A program made the position numbers and the translations under genes. Under the pieces are notes generated by a model that was given only the letters and a program-made list of their open reading frames with translations, was not told the origin of the DNA and did not search any database. From Euptelea pleiosperma (lineage: Eukaryota > Streptophyta > Magnoliopsida > Ranunculales > Eupteleaceae), in contig CM068546.1 of NCBI GenBank assembly GCA_035048495.1, forward strand, positions 38,458,674 through 38,522,673: a DNA stretch of 64,000 nucleotides, read 5' to 3'. This document shows, in pieces, positions 1 through 11,400 of this stretch. Position 1 is the first letter of the stretch. Each line of letters begins with the position of its first letter.

Positions 1-311
1 TGTCAGTACGGCTAATGACGTCAGCAGATGTCAGGTTGCACTTGGTTTGTCTCTGGATGTGCTTCGGTAAGGCTATATGGTAGATAGCTCTGATACCAAG
101 TTGAAATCAATGGAGGCTTAGGGTTAAGGTTAGGTTAGACTAGAGAGAGAAGAAAAGAGAGAATGATGTCATTGTGTAGGTCACAATGACTCCATAAATC
201 TTATTTATATAAAGGGGATATTACAAAAGACAAGTATACCCCTCACACAAGGGGATATTTACAGAATACCCAACCTATGCTAAATACGCGTAAAATACGT
301 ATATGATAACA
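1..311 (-). mobile_element. Copia-type element, 5' LTR and leader (runs off window)
   Basis: On the minus strand a 5' LTR occupies 311 down to 99 (TGTTATCATA... to ...TTCAACT), directly followed by a primer-binding site TGGTATCAGAGC (87-98) for initiator Met tRNA. Bases 1-86 are leader. The same LTR family appears as a solo LTR at 27337-27563 and, more distantly, as the 5' LTR at 45154. The rest of the element is outside the window, so its completeness is unknown. Confidence 0.8.
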
Positions 312-316
312 AGATG

Positions 317-1219
317 TGGTCTATCCAAGAGTTTGTCTATATAGAGGGGGAGGCATTGGATTGGAATTTTGGGTTTAGGAGAAATCTCAATGACTGGGAG
401 GTTGAGTCTCTTTCGAGATTGTTATCTCATTTACATGACATACATCTTAGGACATCGGTCAAGATAAGCGATTGTGGAAATGGTCAAAGGATGGCACGTT
501 CTCGGTTTGATCTTTTTATGAAGGTATTGATGATTCCACAGAAGTTTGATTTCTAGTGATTTCTAGCACCTATGGTATGGAAAACCAAAGTACCGACCAA
601 GATTGCATTTTTTGTATGGTTAGCGTCGCTGGAAAAGATATTGACAGTGGATAACTTAATCTCTAGAAAGATTGCTATCATTAATTATTGTGTGATGTGC
701 CAGAAGAATGAGGAATCTGTTAATCATCTTTTACTGCATTGCGACATTTCTAGGGAGGTGTGGGATTCATTTTTTAGAGTTTGGGATTTGCTGGGTGATG
801 CCGGCTTCTATCAAGGATCTTTTATACAGTTGGCAATCTCTTGCCTTCTCACCCAGAGGGAAGATTCTATGGAGGATGCTACCTTTTGCTATTATCTGGG
901 GTCTTTGGAGGGAAAGGAATCAGAGAGCATTCGAAGGAAAGTCTCAAGATATACAACACATTATCCTTAGCATTAAGGGTATGATGTTTCTATGGTCAAA
1001 GGTTTTTCGGGAATGTACATGAATTTTCTTTGAAGATTTTGTTTTTCGATGGGATATGCTGTGTTCCAGCCTTCCAGGGATGACTGATGCTAGTTTATAG
1101 CAGCTATTAGAAGTTTCTTTTCCTTCTTTTTGATTTATTCTTTAGTAGGTCATCTGGACCACTAAAGGAGGGCCTATTGTAGTTTTTGGCTTAGGCCTCC
1201 TTTAATATAAATTTACATC

Positions 1220-1220
<1 letters not shown>
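317..1220 (+). mobile_element. LINE (L1-type) 3' remnant with zf-RVT domain
   Basis: Broken reading frames between 572 and 1022 encode KTKVPTKIAFFVWLASLEKI and a CVMCQKNEESVNHLLLHC string, the C-x2-C-x(n)-H-x-C zinc-binding domain at the C-terminus of plant L1-type reverse transcriptases. The frame shifts near 880. The tail GGCCTCCTTTAATATAAAT runs into an (AT)n tract, as expected for a LINE 3' end. The coding upstream of about 314 was cut by the neighbouring Copia element. Confidence 0.75.

Positions 1221-1247
<27 letters not shown>
1219..1247. repeat. (AT)n microsatellite
   Basis: About 14 AT units directly follow the LINE 3' end, probably grown from its tail. Confidence 0.85.
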
Positions 1248-1250
<3 letters not shown>

Positions 1251-2137
1251 CAGGAATCAGAACAAAATTTTAAAACGGATGAAAAGTGTTTAAAATGCTT
1301 GTATCCCCATTTTTTCTGCGTTTCCTTGCTTTTGAGAAGTTTCTAGATGAAAAGCAATCGCTCCATTACAGGTTTTCGAGTCAAAAACTTGTACAGGTGA
1401 ATCCAAGATTAAACATTCTTTGAGTTGTGTATTTTGAAGTTGTTATTTATTAAAAACCACTTCTCTTTCATTTCATGTAATTACAAATTAGTAAATGCAT
1501 CAAATCCCCAAACTTTTTTAAGTTGGTGAACTTTTACAAAACTTCTCCATGTTGAAATAAACTTCCCGATTAATTCCGAATTTTAACTAGGCGAAGTGTA
1601 GGCGAAGTTGAGGTTAGTACCCTGAGAGGAACAAGATTCATGCTACTTACTGCATATAGTTGGGATGGATTGTGATTATGATGATATATTGTGTGTTTGG
1701 TCTGAGTGCGATTGATTGTGACTGTTCACTTGGGCAGTTTTGGCTGGGCGTTCTTGAGGTGAAGTTTCCATTGAGTAAAATGAAACTGATGAATTCTTCT
1801 TTATGCTACTGTTGGGTTGGATCTACTGTGTTCTTTATGTTCAGTGATTCCACCCAATTGTTCAATTGAAAAACTTGATATGAAATAATATAGCCAGACT
1901 CATGTATCCTCTCTTTTGGAGGTTGGCTTCTCGTCTTATTACTTATAAAGTGTTGTACTTGACACCACAGTTGTGTATGCTTAATATTAGTTGCATCGAT
2001 TTCATTTGTATGTTTTCTAACTGTATTTCTCAAGCTCATACAATTGATTATTTAAATTCTTAAATGTGTATATTACTTTTATCCATTTGGAGAGCTAATA
2101 TTCTTGAATTTATTCATTGTATCACTCTTTTGAGCAG
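1248..2137 (+). other. Intron sequence upstream of exon 1, no feature seen
   Basis: AT-rich non-coding DNA. The short open frames here have no recognisable protein similarity. The last 20 bases form the pyrimidine tract and acceptor of exon 1. Confidence 0.6.
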
Positions 2138-2413
2138 GTTGGTTTATTGCATGGTGTGATGTCTGATAAAGAATATAATGTTATTCTGGATTGTGCATAT
2201 ATGAACATATCCGAAGAGCCAAGGCTTCCTCCAAGTTTTCGTGGAAACTTGTCTGTTCCAAAAGATACGATACGCATGCTAGCTGACAAGGTCAATTTTA
2301 ATAGTCAAATCTTCCTATCACATACTGTTACTATAGTGGCAGTTGAAGTCAACTATGCCTTGCTAGAGTTGTGTAATGGCATTGATGAGGAGTCACCTCT
2401 AGCTCACATTGCT
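2138..2413 (+). CDS. VPS13: VPS13 exon 1 of window (92 codons, groove region)
   Basis: The acceptor is TTGAGCAG ending at 2137 and the donor is GTGAG at 2414; both ends are phase 0. It encodes the VILDCAYMNI segment and the RMLADKVNFNSQ segment, typical of the groove-forming mid-region of plant VPS13 proteins. I saw no earlier exon between 1248 and 2137, so the preceding exon is probably upstream of the window. Confidence 0.9.
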
Positions 2414-5400
2414 GTGAGTATTTCTATTTCTTCTGCATGGCATTTTCTTTATACTGGGTTTGCATTTGTGGGGTTTTATCTATTTATTCTCTCTTTGATT
2501 CTGTATAGTTTTTCATCAAATTACCCCTTTTGTGATAGTCATGCTTTTAACAATCTAATATCTTTGCACGTTTTTCAAATTAGGGTGCTTATTTTCCAAC
2601 CTTGCCTAATGTGAATTCCTTTATTTCTTCTTGATCCTTGTCTTATGCTTTTGCAGCTAGAAGGTCTTTGGGTATCATACCGGATGACTTCATTGTCTGA
2701 AACAGATCTATATGTAACTATTCCTATATTTTCTATTATTGACATCCGTCCTGATACAAGGCCCGAGATGCGTCTGATGCTTGGCTCTTTGTCAGATATT
2801 TCGAAACAAGGTTCTACTGGATATTTTCCAGTTTCCTTTAGTAATGGTGACCCAGTGAGGAAGAACTTAGAAGCTGCCCCTGATTCGGATGTTCCAAATT
2901 CGACTATGCTGTTGATGGACTATAGACTGCGGGCATCTTCCCAATCATTTGTTGTTCGGGTTCAGCAGCCTCGTGTTCTTGTTGTTCTGGACTTCCTTCT
3001 TGCTGTGGGTGAGTTTTTTGTTCCAGCTTTGGGAGCTATAACAGGAAGGGAGGAAACTTTGGATCCTAAGAACGATCCTATAACTAGAAACAACAGCATA
3101 GTCCTCACATCACCTATTTACAAACAGAGAGATGATGTGGTGCACCTGTCCCCAAATAGACAGCTAATAGTGGATGCTTTAGGGGTTGATGAATATACAT
3201 ATGATGGTTGTGGAGGTACAATTTGTTTAAGCGAAGAAGTCGGTCCGAAAGAAACTTCTTCAAGATGTAGCCCTATTATTGTAATTGGGCGTGGTAAGAA
3301 GTTGCGGTTCATGAATGTAAAATTCGAGGTACTTGTGCCCCCCTGTCTAATTATGATACCTGTAAATCTCTCTCTCGTTGAATTGCTTTCTTCATCATTG
3401 TGTCACTCTCCTCATGAGGATCACAGAAAACTGAAATGTTTTCAACAATTAGGGTATATCATAATGGTTGGGACTGTTGCATATATTTAATAAACGTAAG
3501 TATTTTTGCGTTCTCTCTTTTAGGTTCAATAGGGTGAATGGGGCACTAATGCTTGCTGTTATGAACTTGTTTCCCAGTACCAGAAGATTTTTTCCCTCTA
3601 AAATGCCTGTTCCTAACTGCATAAATATAGGATGATAGGGCATGGTTAAGAATGACTGTTAGATTCTTGAAATATCATTGATATTAGGATAGTCATGTAC
3701 CTTCACTTGGAATCATGGTGGAGGTAAACTATTTTACTTGTGGATTTGCGAATGTGGATTATAATGTTTTGATGGGTTAAGATTTTGATTCTCTTTGTGA
3801 GCATGTAACAGCTGTAATTTGTATGATTGTTGCTTTCGATTAGTTTGTATTCTTTTTTGTGAACAAAAAAGGGGAGAGAAAGAACCATCAGTACATATAC
3901 ATTTGCAGATGCAACAGTAGCAGCAAATAGGAAATGTAAGAAGTTACTCTTGGTTATTAAGGAAAAAGTCTGTCTGGCTTGTCACCACATACGTCATACC
4001 CTGTTAAGATGGTATCTTCTTCCCATTAGGACTGTTATTGCGACAAACCCGAACTGTCCCACTGATACATGACCATCTGGATTGACCACATGGGCAGCAC
4101 TCTTATCCATGTACCGATACCCTACCATTTATCGCACTTCCCCCTATGAATGTCAGCTCTTGATTCCTTTTTTTCAGTAGAGATTTTGGAAGAAACCTTG
4201 GTATTTTTGCCACATGGAGAGGGGGTGGGGTGGTCCAACAGGTGGACTCTCTGATCCCACCACCTCAGCTGCCACATGTGAAAAACCTGTCTTCGCAGGA
4301 AATAAAGTATGTTATGTCACCCTGGAGTACCCTGAGGATTATATATTATTTGTAAATATAAAATGGTCAGACCTACTTCAAAACTTGGTTTCAATAAAGC
4401 CAATTAATGTGTTGTTTTGAGGAAGCTCTTATTTTTCAACGCAAAGATATAATAGGATTTATCCTTATTAGTATATCATTCACATTTAATATTCCTTTAA
4501 AAAAATGTTCAAGCTTCTCAGAAAGATGATATTATGTTTATCATGTTGATTTTTGGAAACACTAATAACTGGAGTATTTCATATAGATGAGCTGGTGTTT
4601 TCCTCTCACCTTTTAAAGTATGTTTTGACGTTATAATTTTTTTATTCATTCATCAGAATGGTGCTCTGTTGAGGAAGTCTACATACTTAAGTAATGAGAG
4701 TAGCTACTCGGTCTTGGTAGAAGATGGTGTCGACATTTTTCTGTTTGACAATTTCACTTCTGATGATGACACAATGAGTCTAGATTATTTACATGGATCA
4801 TCAGACACTTCATCTGCTGCTCTCGCTTATACTGACAGTGATGTGAATCAGATGCGAAGTGTAACATTTGAAGCCCAGGTAAACTATTCTCTCTGTGACT
4901 TTTAGATTATGCTTTCTTTGCTTTTTGCTCTATTCTTAACTACTAGTATATTTATAATTCCATTTGTGAAGTTTTTGTTCTATTTATTTCCATTCGCTGG
5001 TTTCTATAGGTGGTTTCACGTGTGTCTGTGTGTGTGTGTATATCTTGAGAGAGAGAGGTCGAATTATACTTTATTTATCTAGGTAATTGCGAACTAGTAT
5101 GGAATGCATTAGAAAATTTACTTTGGATAACAAAACCACAAAATGAACTTGTCAAGTGCTACCTACATCTGGAAACATAGTTCCTGTCAGAAGCAAGGAT
5201 TTTAATTCTGGTTTCGAGTAGGTTTCGGCCCATGTCGAAACCGAAATTTCACCTGAAATTTCGAAATTGCGGTGAAATTCTATAAAAAACTCTAATGGTA
5301 AGATTTTTATCACATTGCTGTGAAATTCTATAAAAAAAACCCTCTAATGGTAAGATATTTATTACCTTATTTATAAAATCAAATCTATCTCTTTCTGTCT

Positions 5401-8400
5401 CTATTATCTTCCTAAGAGGGTGTTAATTATCTCTTTTTCCATTAATATCTAATAACAGGCTGAAATTTTAAAAATTTTTGAGTTTCGATTCCGGTACAGC
5501 CCGAAAACCAAATTGCAGGCCGAAATTTTAAACCCTGGTTGGAAGTTGATTTTGGATGCAAAATATTATTTCTGTATTTTTCTTGATACTTGAACCCTTT
5601 AACGGTTTTTATAGATGGTACTCTTACTTGGATATTATTCTATTGAGATGTGTAGGTTGTGTCTCCTGAGTTTACCTTCTATGACAGTACAAAATCATCC
5701 CTGGACGATTCCTTACATGGCGAAAAGCTTCTCCGTGCAAAAATGGATCTGAGCTTCATGTGAGTAACCACTTTTTCCATGTGGAACTTGTTTTTGGTTT
5801 CAGTTATTATTTCTTTGTTTCCATTTCTTTTTCCCAATAGGCAAGTAAGTGGTTGTGGGCAAGGTTTAAAATATCGTTTCGGAGGAATGTCTCGGCAAAG
5901 TGAAAAACTGAGACAGACTCCAAAACGAAACGAAACAAAACATTCACGAAACATTGAAAAAATTATAAACTATGGTTGTGGGTTAGCAAGTAAGCGGGTA
6001 AAGATGGGTTGTGAAACCAGGTCATGGTATCAACATGAAATAATAACCATTGTTCAACTCTTTGACGACATGAAAAAAGCAAAAGCTTTGCCCTCCCTCT
6101 CTACCAATCCAAGGGATGGAAGCGCAGAGGCCTTTAATGTCCCCTCCAGTCAAAAATTGCGGCCTCACAATCACTAGCCAATATGCTTTTCTCTACTTTA
6201 CCAACTTAGCAAGCTGGCTTCTCTTAAACATGTTTGGTGTTGCCACTGGGTAGGGTTGCTTGGGCTCAAAACTTGTTTGCACCTTTCAGCTACTGACATC
6301 GTCTGGCAACAACAACCATATTAGCTATTGTTTCCATTACTTTGCAGTATATCTGTAAATTATTTCAAATCCCCATAAGTCGAATGACATTTCAAATTTC
6401 GGTCCACTTCCACAGTACTTCATAACAAAATAATGTTTCTTCTATCCAACTCCAAGTTGGTTAGCTTATTTTAAATTTAATCATTCTACCTGTCAATACT
6501 TGTGAGATGCTTACTTATCAAAAAAGAAAAAAAAGACTTGCGAGATGCTCTTTAAGAAAGGCTAAAGTTTCACATGACAAGTATGTATATAAGTAGTCGC
6601 CTGTCTGAATGTTTCAACATTCAATCGGCTTAAGCAAGATTCAAGACTGCAAATTTTGCATTTATATTTACGTGGTTATGTGCACTTATGATGCTTCAAT
6701 TTATTTTCTCGTGTAGTTGCAGTAGTGTCTGGTTAAATAGATTAATTTGCAATTTATTTTGAAGTTTCGTTTTTGGGAAACATGATCTTGGAGGAGAAAT
6801 AAACACCATCATAGCCTTGTCCCAACTATTTGTGGTCCGCTAGATGAATCTTGGTATGCTATTCTGTCCTATCTAGGGCCATATCTTATGCAATGTGTAT
6901 TCTTTCAAGTCATTTCTCACTACATCTAATCACATTTTTTTAGGCCTCATCCTTCTCTTTTTACAGCCTTTGACTTGCATCAATGCGCTGGTGCTGTCAA
7001 AGACTCAAAAGGCCTCTGCACGTGACCTTACCATCTCAATTGAATGTCCCTCATTTGATCATTCAGAAGAGACTCCTGGTTCCCTTAGTTCCACTAATTT
7101 CTGATTTTGTCTTTCCTAGGCTTGTTAGTTATCTGACTCAACATCTTCATCTCTCTCTATGCTGATTCTACGTACATATTTCTTGATCGTCTGAAGTTTT
7201 GCTCCATAAAACGTAGACAATTTTATTGCCATCAAAGGCTTTAGTTGCTTCACATTTCCCTAAAATACGTACTTCTGTCCTCTTAATGTTAATGTATATC
7301 ATAAGAAAAACTATACGGACTGAATTCCTCCATCAAACAACACAAAATTACCTTGAGGAACCAGTTGTCCTTGTTAGTTTTCATAGTATTAGGGTTTGAG
7401 AAAGGGAGAGAGATGGAGAGAATTGAGAGAATGAGAGTTGGAGTCGAACTTTTTTGTTCGGCATCCTCTTGTTATTATATATATGTGTCCCACTTAAGTA
7501 GGTGTAACTAAGAAGCTTTAGTTATACCCACCAAACACAACCACATACCCACACGTTACATAGAGAAACTCTAACACTCCCCCTCAAGCTGGAGCGTACA
7601 TATCAAACATGCCCAGGTTGGTACATAAAGTAGAAAAAGAACGAGGTAAGGCATTCGTCAACACATCACCCAATTGATTTGCGGAACTTATATATGATGT
7701 CGTGATTCGTTTGCTCAAGACCATGTCATGTATGAAGTGAATCAACTTCGATATACTTGGTATCCTCATGGAAGTCTAGGTTGTTGGCAATGTAACTGGC
7801 TGCTTGATTGTCACAGTACATTGGCATAGGAGAAGGAACCACAAACCTCATTTCTTTAAGGATTAAACCCACACCATCTCACATGCCGTGTGTGCCATAG
7901 ATCTATACTCTGCTTCGGCACTGGAACGAGCAACAACACTTTGCTTCTTACTACGCTAACAAGATTCCCACCAACAAATGTACAATAGCATGAGGTAGAG
8001 CGACGATCAGTGCGACTACCAACCCAATCAGCATAAGAGAATCCAGTTACAGTAACAGTCACAGACTTGGACGGGCGATACAGTAATCCATTTCCTGGAG
8101 AACCTTTCAATAACGCAATATACGGATAACGGCATCCCAATGGGGCTGTCGTGGGCAAGGAAATAAATTTCGGTTTCGAGGTTTATTTCGACCAACCCGG
8201 AAATGGAAATATTTCGTGGAAATATTTCGACAGTGTGGAAATAATACATTTTCGTGGAAATGATGGAAATAATGCGGAAATGATGGAAATATTATAGAAA
8301 TGTTTGTGGAAAGTATGGGAAATGATAAAAACAAGCCTAAAAACACTCATAAACTATCAAACCATAATATGCAACCATATGTAGTGTGGAAATGAATAAC

Positions 8401-11400
8401 CATAACGGTCTATAATGGATTGGTCTTCTATATATATATATATGGAAATGGGTTAAATGATCAAATATGAGATTTGCGGTGCTCAAATGGGACATTTCCT
8501 ACCTTCGATCGAAATGTTTCTATTGATGTCGAAACATTTCGATTTAAATAATACATATTTACACCGTCAATTAACCGAAATTTACTGTTGACACGAAATA
8601 TTTCGACATGTATGGAAACATTTCGTGTATGTATTCTTTCCTGTCGGTAACCTAGAAAATGGAAATATTTCGCGAAATATTTCGTTAATTTCGGGAAATT
8701 TATTTCCTTGGTCGTGGGGCATGCATAAACTGACTAACCACCTCAACAGAAAATGTGATGTCTGGACGCGTAACCGTAAGATAGATAAGCTTCCCAACCA
8801 ACTGACAATACCGACCAGGATCCCCATAAACCTCCCCCTGTTCAGCATCAAGCTTAACCGTGAGATCCATAGGTGTGTCCACTGGTTTGGAAACAAGGGT
8901 ACTAGTCTCAAAGAGAAGATCTAGCACATACATGCGCTGCGAAAGTGTGATGCCTGTTTTGGACCGAGCAACTTCAATGCCCAAAAAATACCGAAGGAGG
9001 CCCAAGTCCTTGGTATGAAACTGCTGTGACAAATAGGTTTTCAGATCAGAGATGCCTTTAGAATCACTGCCAGTGATGATGATATCATCTAAATATATGA
9101 TCAAACAAATAACCCCAAAAGACGATGGTTTGATAAACACAGAGTGATCAGACACGGAGCGAATGAACCCATAACACAGCACAACTGAACTGAATTTATC
9201 AAACCAGGCACGCGGTGATTGTTTCAGTCCATAAATCGCCTTTTTGAGGCCGCAAACTAATGAGGGTTGTCCGGAATGTATATATCCAGGCAGTTGCTCC
9301 ATATACACCTCCTGTAAGCATGGTTTAAAATTTCGGAATGTTTCGTATGTTTCATTTCGTTTCGTAAGGAAATCGTATGTTTCGTTTTGTAATATTTCGG
9401 AATGTTTCGGTTTGTTTCGCTGAGACAAACCGAGACAATCTGATACAATCCAAAAAAATAAAAATAAATAAAAAATATAATTTAATGATTTTGAATAATA
9501 TTTCGTAATATTTTGGAATATTTCGTAGTGTTTCGGAAATTTCGTTTTTTCAATGTTTCGTGAATGTTTCGTTTCGTTTCGGAGTTTGTCTCAGTTTTTC
9601 ACTTGACCGAGACATTCTTCCGAAACGAAATTTTAAACCTTGCCTGTAAGTCACCATGTAAGAAGGCATTCTTGATGTCCAACTAGTACAGTAGCCAATC
9701 AGAACATATGGCCATTGAAATAAGAACTCGAACAGAGTTTAAACGAGCAGCCGGGGAGAAGGTCTCCAAATAATCCACACCAAACGTTTGAGTATAGCCC
9801 TTAGCAACCAAGCGCGCCTTAAGGCGCTCAACCGTACCATCAAAAAGATATTTGATGGTAAACACCCAACGACAACCAACAGTCATCTTTCCCGGAGGGA
9901 GAAGAACAAGAACCCAAGTATCATTCGTGCGTAGGGCAGCCGTCTCCTCATCCATAGCAAGTTTCTAACTAGGGGACATGAGTGCCTGCATATAAGTGCT
10001 AGGGATAGAAACAACAGACAAAGACGAGGCAAAACTCGAAAGGTAGGAGATACATGGTGCAGAGATTCAAAATCAGCAATGGGATGACGAGTGCAAGCAC
10101 GAGTACCTTTCCGCAAGGCAATAGGCATATCAACGTCAGATGGCGCAGCAGGAACCTCAGGTGAAGCAGGAGATTGGTCAGAGGCATAAGGAGCAGCAAA
10201 CATACTCGGCCCATACGGAACGACCGCATGCGATGTAGTGTGTACATAAACACCTGGTGGCGCTGAAATGGTGACATCTCTTGAAATAATAGGCATAGGG
10301 ACAGGAGTAACAGAGGTAAAAAGAAGCTCCCCCTGACGAGAGCACAAGATCAGTATCGTATAATGTGCCAAGATCCGAAAAGAATGGAGTAAACTCAAAA
10401 AATATGACATCGGCAATGACATAGTATCGATGTGACGTAGGGCAATAACTCCTATACCCTTTCTGAGTACGAGAGTAACCCAAAAAGATACACTTAACGG
10501 ACCGGAGATCAAGTTTGCCGTGACCTAGACCAAAGACATGAACAAAGGATACACATCCAAAAACACAAGGAACACTAAACGGGGAGACATCAGGATATAA
10601 CAAGGAGAAAGGAGAAGCCCCGACCAAAGCAGAAGATGGCATACGATTAATGAGGTGACATGCAGTGAGAACATCACCCCAATACGGCTTTGGTACATGC
10701 ATATGAAACATAAGTGTTCGAGCAATATCTAACATATGTCGATGCTTACGCTCCGCAACACCATTTTGTTGGGAGGTATGAGCACAAGATGTCTGATGAA
10801 TAATGCCATGGTCAACACAAAATATCTGAATAAAAGATTGCATGTATTCTAAAGCGTTATCAGACCGGATAATCTTGATCGGCTTGCCAAATTGAACTGA
10901 GATCTCGTGATAGAAGGTGAACAAAGCACGAGGCAATTCAGAACGATCCTTTAATAAAAACAACCATGTTGTACGAGAGTAATCATCCACAAAAGTCACA
11001 AAATAATGAAAACCAGATAAACTTTTTATTCGAGACGGACCTCAAATATCCGTGTGAGCTACATCAAATGGACTAGATTGACGACTATCAATGTGACTAG
11101 GACAAGAACTACGGTGATGCTTGCCTAATTGACAAGCTTCACAATCTAAAACAGACGCAAGACTCAAGTGAGGGACAACTCGACGCAAATTAGACAAAGA
11201 CGGATGACCTAAACGAAAATGCCACTGAAGAGGGGTCATGGAAGCGCTTAACGCAGAAGCAGGAGGACCAGTAGCCAAGTAATGTAAGCCGTCTTTTTCA
11301 TATCCTGAACCAATCACCTTCTTCGTCTCGAGGTCTTGAAAAACACAAGAAGTAGGAGAGAATGTCACAAAGTATTGTAAAGATTTTGTAAGCTGACTAA

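Noticed and set aside
2414..2614. Extension of the exon 1 reading frame past 2413
   Set aside because: GTGAGT-type donor at 2414, and the next conserved family segment resumes in phase at 2657; the intervening frame is hydrophobic intron translation.
5779..6177. 132-codon open frame
   Set aside because: Crosses the exon 4 donor and a 115-bp MITE; no family resemblance.
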